In this document: positions 20,310 to 32,513 of the stretch, one piece after another | Position numbering within the stretch: position 1 is the first letter of the stretch | Layout: each line of letters opens with the position of its first letter | Assembly (NCBI GenBank): GCA_019448385.1 | Contig: JAGTXO010000014.1 | Location: 186,001 to 250,000 of the forward strand | DNA from: Diacronema lutheri | Taxonomy: Eukaryota; Haptophyta; Pavlovophyceae; Pavlovales; Pavlovaceae | Reading direction: 5' to 3' | DNA: 64,000 nt | Position numbers and translations under genes: made by a program | Notes under the pieces: generated by a model | Database searches by the model: none | What the model was told of the DNA's origin: nothing | Seen by the model: only the letters and a program-made list of their open reading frames with translations

Positions 20310-20394
20310 TGGCTTCCTTTTTTTGGGCGCGAATTCCAGAGTTGAATTATTTATTATTCTTTGAAGACCCGAGGCCTGATTTTAAAAATATCCG
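20310..20394. promoter_or_regulatory. AT-rich spacer between two minus-strand genes
   Basis: A/T-rich DNA (TTGAATTATTTATTATTC and TTTTAAAAATAT) lies between the 3' end of the armadillo gene and the 5' end of the kinase gene. It probably contains the polyadenylation region of the first and the promoter of the second. No AATAAA hexamer was found on the minus strand within it. Confidence 0.4.
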
Positions 20395-23300
20395 CTAGTA
20401 CGATGGCTTTTTGGCGCCCTGCTCGTTGACGCGGTCGACGGTCTTGGCCGCGGCCGAGCCGATGACGATGACGCCGGACGACGAGAGTGGCAGCAGCGCG
20501 GCGAGCGCCCACGACGCCTGCTTCCTGCTCTTAAGCCGGCGCGACGTGAGCATCTCGAAGAGCGTGCGCACGACCTCTTGCGACTGCGAGAAGAACTCGA
20601 CGTGCGGCCCGTACCAGCAGAGCACCGCGAGCGCCTTGCACGCGCCGTCGAGGAGGACAACGTTCGCCGGGTTAAACGGGCTGCCCGCCTCCGCGAAGAC
20701 GCTGAGCAGCTGCAGGTGCCAGTCGGTACTGGCGGTGCCGATGCGCGCCCTCGCCGCCGCCTTGTCGATCATGCAAATGTTGCCGAACGCGTGCAGCGAG
20801 AACGACTGGCAAGTGCGCACGCGCGAGCGGCGCGGCCGCAGCCGCGCGGTGAGGCGTGCGGCCGTGCGCGAGGAGCACGCGCGGGAGCGCGCACCCGGAC
20901 GGTGGGCGAGTCGGCGGTCCACATGTCGACGAGCTTGCCGAGCCGGGGCATGAGCACCGACGCGGTCTCGTCGCTCGGCGCGACGACGGCGAGATTTGCG
21001 CACAGCCGGCACGTTGCGGCGGACAAGAGCTCGTGCGGCCCGCCCGACTCTTGAAGGCGGTCGATCGCATCATCCAGTCTCTGCAGCACGTCGCCATGCA
21101 CGACGCGGGACGCGTTCTCATCCGAGAGCATCAGGTCGGCGAGCGAGGTCGCCGCGTCCGTCTGCGCGCGCCGCCGCCACGGTGCGCGGTCGTCAGCGCG
21201 CAGTTGCCGGCGCGCGCGGCGCGCGGTGCGCGCGGGCGCGGCGGGCGCACGGTGCGCGCGCGTGGCGTGCGCGTGTGGCGCGCGCACGCGCATGAAATCG
21301 TCCTCCGAGCTGAGGGACTTGAGCAGCGTTGCGATCGGCCCGCTGCCCGCCCGGTTGGAGGCTCCGCGCCCGATGAGCTGCGCGATCTCGCGCGTGAGCG
21401 TCCGGCGAATCATCTGCGCGTGCGCCTGCGCGATCGACTCCTTGGTCGGCGCCGTGTACACCACGAGCTCGTTCACCTGCGCGCGATCCGTGGTCGCCGA
21501 GCGGCTGGTGGTTGCGCGCTCGTCCGCGCTGCGCCCTTCGGCGAGTCGCTCCGCGCGCGACGGCGGCTGCAGGCTGGAGCCGAGCGCGACGGTGTTGATG
21601 CCGCCGCCTCCGTCCGCGCTGCCGCCGAGCCCAGCATCGAGCGCAGTAGCAAGGTCCGCAGCAATGCGCGCGCGCTCGCGCTGGACCGTCTCCGAGTCGT
21701 CGAGCGCGACGCCGCTCTCTGCGCGCTGCGCGTCTGCGCGCCGCTGCGCGTCTCGCGCGAGCATCTGCAGCTCGACGGGGTGGAGCATGGCAAGCTCGGA
21801 GTAGGCCTCCGTCACGCTCTCGACGATGCCATCCTCGTTGCTCACGTGCGCCTCGGCGGCGAGCTTCTTGAGCGCGTTGTACACCGCCTTGCGCGCGTGC
21901 ACGTCGGGCGCGGCGAGTATGGAGCTGAGATGCGGCTGCGAGCGGCCATGCTGCACCTCGAGGGGCTCGCGGTCTGCCTCGTCGCCTCCGCCGCCGAGCA
22001 GGCGCGAGACGCTGTACACCGCGTCGCGCCGCACGCGCGCCGAGTCATTGCGCGCGCCCGCCACGAGCGCCTTGACGATACTGCGCCCGCACGCCTCGAG
22101 GACGAGGCCCGTGTTGAGCGGCACGCGCAGCAGCGACGCGAAGGTGGCAACCGCCGCCGCGCCGATCGCCTGCGTCTCCGAGGCGGCAAGGTGCATGAGT
22201 GCGCAGAGTAGAAATGGCGATGTGCACAGGCTGAGCGCGCTCTCGTCCGAGTGCGCGGCGAGGTTGCGCATCGCGCCGATCGCGTGCGCCTGCTGCTCGA
22301 TGCCGCTCGCACGGCCCATCGCGCTCGCGAGCGCGGCCGCCACCTCACTCGACGCGGCAAGCTCGTGGTGGCCGGGCTCGAGCTCGGTCAAGCTCTCGAA
22401 TGCTGCCATGCACGCCGTGGTCACGATGGGCGCGTAACCGCCAAGCGTGACCTTTGCGAGCGGCGGCGCGAGGTGGAACGTGAGCGCGAGCGCGTTCCGC
22501 CCGAGCTGGTGCCGCGCGAGCGTCGCGAGCGCGACGACGATGTCCTCGATCATGCCGACCGCGCGCGCGCGCGACTCGTCCGACTGCAAGTCGCCGATCG
22601 GCGCCGGCACGGGGCGCTCGGGCAGCGGCGGCAGCTCGGGCTCGGCGAGCGGCACCAATGCAGGCGAACCCGCGCCCATGAGGCGGCCGGCGCGCGCGTC
22701 AGCGTGCGCCGCGCTCCGCCCGCCCGCTGGCCCGGCCGCGCCGCCGAACAAGAGCCGCGGCACGGGCGCCAGCGCACGGCCGGCCGTCAGCGCGCCGTGC
22801 GTGGCGTGCGCGGTGGTGCCGCCGGGCGCCGTCTCCACTGCTTGCGCGCCTACCGAGCCATCGACCGCTCTGGCGCCCGCGGGCGTCGACGCCGCCTCCA
22901 TCAACGGCGCGTGGAAGGCGCGGCTCGGCGCCGGCGGCGGAGGCGAAAGCGCGGGCGTGAGCGGACGGTTGGCGGGAAAGCGCATCGCCTCGCCGCGCGC
23001 GAGCGCGCCCGGCTCGGGCGCCGTGGCCGGCCGTCCGTCCCGCTGCCCCGCCACCGCGCGATGCAGCGGGCGCAGCGTCGCCGGGCGCGAGCCCGGCCGC
23101 GCGCCGTCCCTTTTGAGCGCGATGCCGCTGCCGAGCAGCGCCGCGCCGCGCCGCGCGTGCTGCGGCCGCGCGAGCGCGCCTGCGCGCGCGCCCGCGCCAA
23201 GCTTGGACTGCTCTGCGGCCTCGCGCGTGTGGCGCGCGTGCTTAGCCATTCCCGCGTGCGCCGCGCAGAGCAGCTCCGTGAGCGCAGAGAGCGCGGCGAC

Positions 23301-25268
23301 CGTGCCGGCCGTGTCGAGAAAGCCGAGCGGCTTATCGACCGACGACTTGGTTGCCGCGCGCTGCGACGCGGTGGAGCGGTCGGCGCGCGCACACGTGGCG
23401 AGGTCGCCGGCGTGCGCCGCACCGGACTCGCCCTCCTTTCCGGACTCGCCCTCCTTCCGGATGCGCTGCTGCAGCGCCGCGCGCTGATTGGCCGCGCCCT
23501 CGCCAAGGAGCGTGAAGGGCGAGCCGGGCTGCGCGGTGAGTTGGCAAAAGGCGCTCGCTGCCTGAGCTTGCAACGCGAGGTCGGCCTCGGAGAGCAGCGG
23601 GACGAGGAGGAATGGCAGCTCGAGGCAGAGCCTGTTGAGCTGCTCGTCGCTCGCGCGCGGGATCGCAAGCTCGAGCACGCGCGTCGCGCTCTGCGCGAGC
23701 GGCCAGAAGGCGCGGAGGCGGTCGTAGCACGCGCGCGCGCCGTCCGGGCGCGCGCCCTTGGCGAGGGCGGCGCTGTGCGCGAGCTCGGCGTCGGCGCGCA
23801 GCTTCGCAAAGTGTGCGAGCAAGTGGAGCGTCGGCGCGAGCAGCCCGCCCGGCGGCGTCGTCAGCGCGAGCAGCTGCGAGCACACCTCGCCCGACTGCGC
23901 GCACAGCTCGGCGAGCACGCGCAGCGATGGCTCGGCCGCCTCCGGCTCGCGCGCCGAGACGCAGCTTACGATGCACGCGAGGAGCCCAGGCTGGGCAGCA
24001 ATGGCGTCCGTGGCGTGCTCGCGCTCGCGCGTCGCCATGCTGAGCAGCAGCTCGATCGTCGCGCGCCGCGCCGCAACGCCCAACGCGTTGCCCGGCTTGA
24101 CGACAGTCGTCACGTAGCGGAGCACATCGGACGCGTGCCGCGCGGGCGCGAGCATGTCGTCGAGCACGGCGGCGCACGCGCCCACCTCAAGGCCCTCGCA
24201 GAGCATGCGGCTGAGCGCGGCGGCGAGCATGCGCCGATCGCACTTCCTGATCGCCTCCGCGCCGAGCAGGCGGAGCATGTTGGCCGCCGCGCCGCGCAGT
24301 ACGTCGTCCGTCGTTTGCAGGAGGGTCGTGACAAGCTCGGGCACGTTGTGCTCTGTGAGCAGCCATGCGCCCGCGCGCGCAGGCTCGCGTTCGAGCAGCC
24401 GCGGGAGCATCGCGACGAGCTGCCGCCTCGTCTTGGCCGGCGTGCTCACCTCGTACAGCGCGCCGAGCGCCACGGGCAGCAGCCCGGTCGACATGTTCAG
24501 CAGCGCGCGCGACGCGAGCTCGCCGACGCGCGCGCCATCGCGCTCGCGCATGAGTCGAATGAGCTCGGCGCACGCGCTCGTGCGCGAGACGAGGTAGGTA
24601 CGCAGGTGCGCCGAACGCATCGCCTCGCCAAGCGCCTCGACCGCCGACGCGAGCGCCTCCTCCGTCACCGCGCCGCGCTCAGGCGCGAGCAGCGCGAGCA
24701 GCTCGTCGAGGTCGCCTGTTCGCACACCGCGCCGCGCCTCGTCCGTCGCGCCGAGCGAAGCGGCGATCGCCGCCGTGGCGTGCTGCTGGCAGGCGGTGGT
24801 CAGCTGCAGCGCCGAGCCCGCGGGCGGGAGCGCGCCCTCTGCGCGCGGCCGTGGCCCGTCGAGCATGCTGCTGAGCGCCGGCATCACACAGCCAGTGAAG
24901 GCGGCGGCGACCGCGCCGCTGCCCGCGAGCGCCGCGTACGCGCGGACGCAGTTCAGACGCACGTCTTCCTCCGGCGCGTTGAGCTGGCGCGCGATGGCAC
25001 CGACGAGGCCCTCATCGCGCTGGAAGACGGCGCGCAACTTCTCGTCGTGTGTCGCCTGCACCGCGACCCCGAGCGCGGCGATCTCGCGCGCTGGCCGGCT
25101 CTTCGCGCGCAGCAGCTTGCCGAGCGAGCGGGCCATCGCCTCGCGCCGATCGAGAAAGATGTCGTCGAGGTGCTTGAGCTCGAGGCCGTCGGAGAAGGTG
25201 AAGTCGAGCTCCCGCGCCGCCGAATCCTTGGCCGACCGCGGCGCCGCGCGCGGCCTCCACGCCGCCAT
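20395..25268 (-). CDS. Large armadillo/HEAT-repeat protein
   Basis: Exons in transcript order are 25268-21288, 21161-20895 and 20805-20395, giving 1,552 residues. The N-terminal ~700 residues consist of successive helical repeats (for example LVGAIARQLNAPEEDVRLNCVRA, shown in part as IARQLNAPEEDVRLNC; LLQTTDDVLRGAAANMLRLL). A long low-complexity Ala/Gly/Pro-rich region follows, and further repeats lie towards the C-terminus, where the spliced sequence reads DSPTVR-SFSLHAFGNICMID without a break. The last exon ends QGAKKPSY. Both introns start GTGCGC and end CAG. ARM repeats bind proteins, so a scaffold role is inferred; no specific orthologue is recognised. Its start lies 46 nt from that of the divergent channel gene. 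Confidence 0.75.
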
Positions 25269-25314
25269 CGCGCGAAACGTACGTCCGTTATAAGCTGGTC
25301 TTGGCGGTTTGTCG

Positions 25315-28300
25315 ATGGCGGGGGGGGCGCGGGAGCGTGAGCGCGAGCGCGAGCTGCGATTTGGCGGCTCGCCGAGCTCGAGGCAGGTGCACCACATCGG
25401 CCCGGCGGGCGAGGTGATACCAGGACCCGCGCCGCGCCGGCAGGACGGCGCGTCGCCCGGCACCACACGCTGGCGGCATGCCCGGACAATCGTGCCGCTG
25501 CTGCACTCGTGGTGGCGCGAAGCTCCGTCGCGCGCCGCGGAGGACGGCGCGCGCACTTCAGACGGCGCGGCGGCGCCGGTAGCGGCGGGCGCGGCGGTAG
25601 TGGGGCTGCGCCGACAGGTCACGCTCGTCGAGCGGGTGGCGCACGGCAGCCTCGTCGCCCTCGTCGATGGGCTGCGCGCGTTTGCGGACGTCGAGCCGCA
25701 CGTGACGGCGCAGCGCGCGTACCACGGCCGCGCGCTTCTGTGCCTGCGGCCCAAGGGCGCGCTACGCCGGCTGTGCATCGCAACGATCGAGTGGCGTTGG
25801 TTTGACCGCGCGGTCCTCGCTGTCATCGCCGCCAACTGCGCGTTCCTCGCGGCGCAGCAGCCGTGGTCGCCGGCGCTCACGTGGTGGGAGCCGGTCGAGC
25901 TCGCGTTCCAGGTTGTCTTTACGGTGGAGCTCGTCATCAAGGTGGGCGCGCTCGGGCTCGCGCTGCACGAGGGCGCCTACTTGCGCGACGCGTGGAACTG
26001 GATCGACTTTGTCGTCGTGCTCGTCGGCTGGCTCGCCTACTTCCCAGCGATCGAGAACGTCTCTGCCATCCGCTCCTTCCGCCTGCTCCGGCCGCTGCGC
26101 ACGATCACGCAGGTGCGCGGGATGCGCGTGATCGTCACGTCGCTGCTCGACTCGGTGCCGATGATGGCCAACGTCCTCCTTCTCTTCGCATTTGTCATCT
26201 TCTGCTTTGGCGTGATTGGTGTACAGCTCTTCATGGGGCGGTTGCGATACCGCTGTTTCCCGTCGGCGGGCGCGCCGAGCCCATCCGAGCCCGAGCAGGT
26301 GTGCCACTGCGGCGTCGACTTCTTTGACTTTTCGCGCGCGCCGACGCTGTGCCCGCCCGAGCTCGAGGGCTTTTACCGCTGTCCGGGCGCGCAGGTCTGC
26401 CGGCAGGTGCGCACAAATCCAAATTATGGCGTCACGTCCTTTGACAACCTGGGCGCGGCGGTGTACAACATCTTCGAGGGGCTCACACTCGAGGGATGGA
26501 CGGACGTGGTGTACATGCTGCAGGCGGGCTCCGACTCCCCTCTGCCCGTCGTCTTCATGTCCGCGCTCGTCGTGTTCCTTGCATTCTTCATCGTCAACCT
26601 GTTCCTCGCCGTCATCTTCCTCTCGTTTGAGAACGCGAGGAAGGCGGAGCAGCAAGCACAGGCATCGTCCGCGCAGCGCGACGCCGCTGCCGCAGCCGCC
26701 GCCGGCGACGGCGGCGTCGTTGGCGCCGCCACGCCGGCGGGCGCCGCCGCCGTGCCCATGCACAACTGCGCGTACCGCGTCATCACGCATGCGCGCTTCA
26801 CGGCCTTCTTCACGCTCGTGATCGTGGCCAACACGCTGCTGATGGCGTGCGAGTACCATCGCATGCCCGAGGACTTTGCCGCTGCGTTGCGGTGCGCCGC
26901 GCGCGCCACGAACACGCTGCGCCCGTCCGTGGCGCGCCGCACGCACGCGTGCGCGCGCGCGCCTTCGCGGCGCGCTGCCATGGCGCGCCTTGAGCGCGCG
27001 CCACGCCCCGCGCGGGTGCCCGGCGCGTCGTCGACGGGCAGGTACGCCAACTATGCGTTCACGATGCTCTTCGCGTGCGAGATGGTCCTCGTGATGGCCG
27101 GGCTCGGCTGGCGCGAGTGGGCGGCGGACCGCTTCAACACCTTCGACGCGCTCGTCGTCCTCATCTCGCTCACGGAGGTGAGCCTCGAGCTGGTGGACGT
27201 CTCGCTGCCGGGCAACCTGTCGGTGCTGCGCGCCTTTCGGCTCCTCCGCGTCTTCAAGCTCGCGCGCTCGTGGACGGGTCTGCAGAAGGTGCTTACGACA
27301 GTTCTTGGCTCGATGCGCGACATGGCGTACCTTGCGCTCCTGCTGCTACTGCTCATGTTCGTCTTCGCGCTGCTCGGCATGCAGCTGTTCGGCACCATCT
27401 ACGGCGACCCTTCGCAGCCGGGCGTGCTCGACGCGACGCCCAACACCAACTTCAACGCGCTCGGCTGGGCGATGATCACGATCTTCACGGTCGTCTCGGC
27501 GGAGAATTGGTCGAGCACCTTCCACGACACTGTCGGCGCGTTGCGCGAGACGGGCGGCTCGGTTGCGACGGCGTACGTCTACTACATTGCACTCGTGCTT
27601 GTAGGCAACTTTGTGCTCATCAACCTCTTCGTTGCGATCCTCCTCTCGAGCTTCGAGTCAACGTCTGAGGACTTGCGGCAGGGGAGCGCGGCCAAAGTCC
27701 TCCAACGCCTCGCCGCCGTGATGTCCTCGCGCGAGGGGACGACGACGACGACGGGACTGCACAGCTTCAGCGGCAGCTCGCGGCGCGGCAGCTTCCCGCC
27801 GCAGCGCAGCCTGACGCTCAGACCGGGCAGCGACGGCGCCTCGGCCACCGGCGCCGGCGCGCCAGCCGGCGCAGACCAACGACGCCATCTGGGAGGTGCG
27901 GCGGGTGCAACAGCGCCGCGGCCCGCGCCGGCAGAAGCGGGCGTGGTGTGCGCGTCGACGTCGGCTGGCGGTGTGGCCGACGCGCCGGGTGAATCGGCCG
28001 ATCCGAAGATGCGCGCCGCTTCCGCCCTCGCCGCGCTCACGACGGGCAGCGCCGGCGCGCGCACGCCGGGGCTCGCCGAGCGCGCGCGCGCGGGCGACGT
28101 GGCCTCGTCGCTCGATGACGGCACGCCCGACGGCGCGGGCGAGCGCGACGCGGCGCGGCAGCTTCCGGCGCTGCCCGAAGAGCGCACGCTCCTCCTCTTC
28201 TCGCCGACCAACCCCGTGCGGCTCGGGTGCGTAGCCATCGTGCACCACCGATGGTTCGATCCGACGATTGTCGTCCTCATCGCCGTCTCGTCGGCGCTGC

Positions 28301-30940
28301 TCGTCGTCGACTCGCCGTTCGCGACGGACGAGCGGCTGCTCGCCTTCTTGCACGTCACCGACCTCTTCTTCACCGCCGCCTTCGCCGCCGAGCTCGTGCT
28401 CAAGGTGGTCGCCTCGGGCCTGCTCTTCACGCGCGCCGCCTACCTGCGCGATCCGTTCAACGTTCTCGACGCGTTTGTCGTGGCCGTCTCGCTCGCGTCG
28501 ATCGCGCTCGCGAACGAGCCGCTCGCGTCGAATGGGCTGCAGGCACTCCGCGCGCTCCGCGCGCTCCGCGCGCTCCGCCCGCTCCGCCTCATCTCGCGCA
28601 ACCCGGGGATGAAGCTCGTGATCGACGTGCTGTACAAGAGCCTGCCGGCCATGTGGAACGTGTGCCTCATCTTCTTGCTCTTCCTGCTCATCTTTGGCAT
28701 CCTCGGCGTGCAGCTCTTTGCTGGCCGGCTCGGCGCGTGCTCTGACCCGGCCGTGCACACGCGCGCCGAGTGCGTCGGCGCGTTCGCACCGGACGGCGCG
28801 GCCGGACTGGTCGAGGCGCGCACCTGGGCCAACCCGCCCGGCGGCAACTTTGACTTCATCGGCTCGGCAAGCCTGCTGCTCTTCGAGATGATCACGTTCG
28901 AGATGTGGCCCGACGCCATGTACGCGACAATCGACGCCTCGCAGGACGCCGTCGACGTCGGGCCCGAGCGCGACGTGAACCCGGCCGCGTCCCTCTACTC
29001 AATCGGCTGGATCCTCGTCGGCTCCTATTTTATGCTCAACCTTTTCGTCGGCGTCGTGATTGACGAGTTCAATCGGCTCAAGACGGCGCAGCAGGGCTCA
29101 GCGCTGCTCACGCCGCAGCAGCGCGAGTGGGTCGCGATGAACAACCTGATGGTCAGCCTGCGCGTGCCCGACCGCATGCTTCGGCCTGCGCACGGCGCGC
29201 GCGAGCGGCTCTTCGCCATCGTCGAGTCGTCGGCTTTCAAGACGACGATCGCGCTTGCGATTGTGCTCAACTCGCTCGCGATCGCGAGCACTCACCTCGG
29301 CCAGAGTGACGAGTGGACGCACGCGCTGTACGTCTCAAACTACGTCTTCTCCGCCGTCTTCATTGCTGAGGCGGTTTTGAAGGTGAGCGCGTACGGCGCG
29401 CGCGACTACATCGCCGACTCGTGGAATGCCTTCGACCTGGTGCTCGTGCTGGTGACGTTCGTCGACATCGCGCTGGATGTCCAATCCGTCGAGCTGCCCG
29501 TCAACCCGACCGCGCTGCGAGTCTTTCGCATCCTCCGCCTCGCGCGCCTTCTCCGCCTCGTGCGCGCGACACGGCGCGCCGGCGCGCGCCATGCCGCGCG
29601 CCGCGCGCCCTGCCTGCGCCCGCCGCTCCGCCTCCGCCTAACGTCGCGCGCTCACCGCCTCGCTTGGCCGTCCGTCGCCGCGCGCGCGGCCGCCCCCGTG
29701 TGGCGCGCGCGAGCAGCTGCGCAGCGCTCGCAAGCTGACCAAGCTGTTCAAGACGCTCTTCATGTCCGCGCCCGCGCTCGTCAACGTCGGCTCGCTGCTG
29801 CTGCTGCTGATGGCGGTGTACGCGCTCTTCGCCGTGCAGCTCTTCCACTCGGTGCGCGGCACGGTGGCGCAGATCCGCGCGGGCGCGGGAACCAACTACG
29901 ACTTCGTCAACGAGTATGCGAACTTTGAATCGTTTGGCGTCTCGCTTTTCACAATGTTTCGGTGCGTGACTGGCGAGTCGTGGAACGGGCTGATGCACGA
30001 CTGCTACCGCGTCTCGACGTGGATCTCGATCATCTTCTTCACGTCCTACTTCATCGCCGGTCGCATCTTCCTCCTCAATCTCTTCATCGCGGTGATCCTC
30101 GAGAACTTCTCCGACGTCGCCGAGGAGTACGAGGCGCCCGTCACGCCGCTCCACCTGCGCCAGTTTGTCGAGGCGTGGGCCGACTTCGATCTGCGTTCGG
30201 CGCACACGCCTACCAAGGCGAGCTACACCATGTCCACAGTGAACTTGATGGCGCTGCTCATGGCCGTGCCGCCTCCACTCGGGCTGTGTGGCACAGAGGT
30301 CGACCGCGCGCAGGTCCTCAAGCGCGTGCGCGAGCTGCACGTGCCAGACCATGAGGGCGTCGTGCACTTGCACGAGGTGCTGTACGCGTGCGCGCAGTAC
30401 GTGTGCGGCGTGGCCCTCTCCGACAAGGAGCACGAGACGCGCATCGGCGCGCGCGCGACCAAAGCCTTCCCAACCCTGCAGGAGCTGCGCGACAAGCGGC
30501 CCGCTAAGCAAGAGGTGGCCAACTTTTACGCCGCGTCCTACGTGCAGGCGGCGTGGCGCGGGTTCGTTGCGCGCGGGCTGCCGCCGTCGCCGCTGCCGTC
30601 GACCAGCAAGGCACAGCGCGCCGCCGCGGACCGGCTCAGCGCGGCCGGCGCAATCGGCGTGGGCGCCGGGCGCGTCGCGCCGTGGGCGCCCGCCGAGGGC
30701 GAGACAGCTGTTGGCGCGCCACATGCGCGTGCTGTCGACGCCGCCACGGACGCTGCCGCGCCGCGCGAACGGTGGCCGCGTGAGCTGCCGCCGCTCCGCA
30801 ATCCGCCGCTGCTGCGGCCACACGTCACAGCGCGCGTCGGAGCGATGGCGCCGCCGTCGCGCAGCGCGGTCATTTCCGGCCGCGCCGGCGCGGACCTGAC
30901 CTCGGCCGGCGCGCTCTACAGCACACCCCCGCGCCGATGA
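25315..30940 (+). CDS. Four-domain voltage-gated Ca2+ channel alpha subunit
   Basis: Exons 25315-26891, 27042-29559 and 29717-30940 give 1,772 residues in four homologous 6-TM domains (about 25780-26660, 26790-27690, 28230-29070, 29210-30110). Each has an S4 with Arg/Lys every third residue: SFRLLRPLRTI, AFRLLRVFKLA, ALRALRALRPLRL and VFRILRLARLLRLLR (the last spans the second intron). The pore loops contain LTLEGW, SAENW, TFEMW and TGESW, one Glu in each, the EEEE ring typical of Ca2+-selective channels rather than the DEKA of Na+ channels. The C-terminal tail has an IQ-like segment, YVQAAWRGFVARG, a possible calmodulin site. The II-III linker is long and Ser/Ala-rich. It should act in the plasma or flagellar membrane. 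The stop codon lies 12 nt from that of the convergent DOLPP1 gene. Confidence 0.92.
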
Positions 30941-30952
30941 CAGTTCGCGCTC

Positions 30953-31618
30953 CTATCGGGTTCGTCTGCCGACTGACTCGGCCCGCGCAGCGGCGATCGC
31001 CGCGTGTTCCCACGAGACCACGTCGGACAGGTGAGAGCAGTCGCGCACGTAGAAATATTCGAGCAGTGGAGCGCGCAAGAGTGCGACCACATTCGGCCGT
31101 ACGGCGGCCTCGTACAGCGCGTACCAGCACGCGCCAATCAGGGCGCCGATGCAGCCGCCCACGGCCACCTGCGCGGCCGAGTGCTCGCCGAGGTACACGC
31201 GCGATGTTGCGACGAGCACGGCGAGCAGCGCGACGGCTGCGCCAAGCAGTGGCCTCCAGCCGGCGCGGTGCGCAAAGCGGACGCGCACGGCGAGGAAGGC
31301 ACAAATGTACGTTGCCCAGAATCCCATGAACTGCGCGTGATCCGACGGCATCCCAGCGTCCGTTCGCTCGGCGCCCGACGGACGCGGCTCGCCAATCGCC
31401 GCCTTCAGCGCGGCGTTGAGACGCACGTTTGCGAGCTGGCCGACCAGGACAAAACCGACGTGAAGCTCGCGCCGGCTCACGATCAGGGTGGCGTACGCGA
31501 CAATGATGAAGATTGGCGCGAGGCTGAGAAGCGCGGCCAGCTCTCCGACGCGATCCCCTTCGACAAACCGGACGTGAGTGGGCGCGAACGGCACTTTTGG
31601 TTGCATCGGCGGCGCCAT
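30953..31618 (-). CDS. DOLPP1: Dolichyl-diphosphatase (PAP2 superfamily)
   Basis: This is 221 residues. The three phosphatase motifs are present: KAAIGEPRP (KxxxxxxRP), GMPSDHAQF (PSxH) and SRVYLGEHSAAQV (SRxxxxxHxxxx). The third ends in Gln where most PAP2 enzymes have Asp, as in the DOLPP1/CAX4 branch. Four hydrophobic segments surround these motifs, consistent with an ER membrane enzyme with a lumenal active site. The family removes a phosphate from dolichyl diphosphate to recycle the carrier for N-glycosylation. It is convergent with the Ca2+ channel gene (12 nt between stops) and divergent from the RING gene (60 nt between starts). Confidence 0.88.
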   Translation of the reverse strand: MAPPMQPKVPFAPTHVRFVEGDRVGELAALLSLAPIFIIVAYATLIVSRRELHVGFVLVGQLANVRLNAALKAAIGEPRPSGAERTDAGMPSDHAQFMGFWATYICAFLAVRVRFAHRAGWRPLLGAAVALLAVLVATSRVYLGEHSAAQVAVGGCIGALIGACWYALYEAAVRPNVVALLRAPLLEYFYVRDCSHLSDVVSWEHAAIAAARAESVGRRTR

Positions 31619-31678
31619 GAGTGCGAAGTAGGATACGCGTTTCCTATTCCTATTAACCCTTTCTGTTTAAGGTCAATC

Positions 31679-32467
31679 ATGGAAGACATCTTGGAGAGGC
31701 CGATGGAGATGTCGGGAGGCGGCCTCCGCCTCGCGAGCTTCGCAGACCTGCAGGCGCGCATGGCCCGGCAGAGCGAGCTGATGCGATTGGCGGCGCGCGA
31801 TGCCGCCGCGCCCGTCACAAACGCGCCGCCGTCCGATTGTGACCCAAGCGCGCGCGAGCTTCGCCGCCTGACGCACGACGTCCGCTCGCTTTCGGCCTCC
31901 GTCGAGGGCAATCGCGCGCGGCTCGAGGCGCTCCGCGAGCAGACTGAGGCCATCGGCACGCTTGCGCTCGAAGTGTCGATGCTCGCCTCGACCACAAACC
32001 TCGCGTTCATCCGATCGAGCGTCGGAGACAGGAGCTCGCGTTCATCCGGGCAGGCACTGGCGTCTGCACGGGCTAGCGTGCCTGTGCAGACGCCGCGAGC
32101 GTACGTGCACGCCGAGGAGGAGCTGGATGCCAGCCTTACGGAAGACGGCGAGCGGCCCACAACCCATCTCAGCTGGGCCGAGCTCATGCGCGGGCGCGAC
32201 TTTGAGGCGATCGAACATATCCGCGACGCGCTCGACGACCTCGACGTGCCGCGCGGTGTGCCCCGGGGCGTTCTCGAGACCGCGCTCAAGCCGCACGCGC
32301 TCCTAGCGGCCATGTCCGACTGCTGCGCGATCTGCCTCGCGCCGATGCTCGCGGGCGAGAGCGCCGTCGCGCTGGCGTGCTCGCACACGTTTCACTGCTC
32401 GTGCGTGCGCGAGGCGGCCATGCACCGCGCCGCCTGCCCCATCTGCCGGCGCGTTATTCCCTGGTGA
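31679..32467 (+). CDS. RING-H2 finger protein (putative E3 ligase)
   Basis: This is 262 residues from the ATG at 31679; the frame is open further upstream but that part overlaps the divergent DOLPP1 gene. The last ~50 residues form a RING-H2 finger: CCAICLAPM, LACSHTFHCSCVREA and CPICRRVIPW, ending at the protein's C-terminus. Residues about 55-105 are predicted helical with a heptad-like pattern (ELRRLTHDVRSLSASVEG), suggesting a coiled coil for dimerisation. A ubiquitin-ligase role follows from the finger type; substrates are unknown. The short upstream gap (31640-31678) is AT-rich with CCTATTCCTATTAACC. Confidence 0.75.
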   Translation: MEDILERPMEMSGGGLRLASFADLQARMARQSELMRLAARDAAAPVTNAPPSDCDPSARELRRLTHDVRSLSASVEGNRARLEALREQTEAIGTLALEVSMLASTTNLAFIRSSVGDRSSRSSGQALASARASVPVQTPRAYVHAEEELDASLTEDGERPTTHLSWAELMRGRDFEAIEHIRDALDDLDVPRGVPRGVLETALKPHALLAAMSDCCAICLAPMLAGESAVALACSHTFHCSCVREAAMHRAACPICRRVIPW

Positions 32468-32513
32468 GGTCCGATGGTCGTGATCTTCTTGCAAAAAAGA
32501 AACAAAGAAAGGG

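Noticed and set aside
22251-25340. A 1,029-codon plus-strand frame opposite the armadillo gene
   Set aside because: Arg/Ala-rich composition without motifs, antisense to a frame with helical repeats and consistent splice sites.
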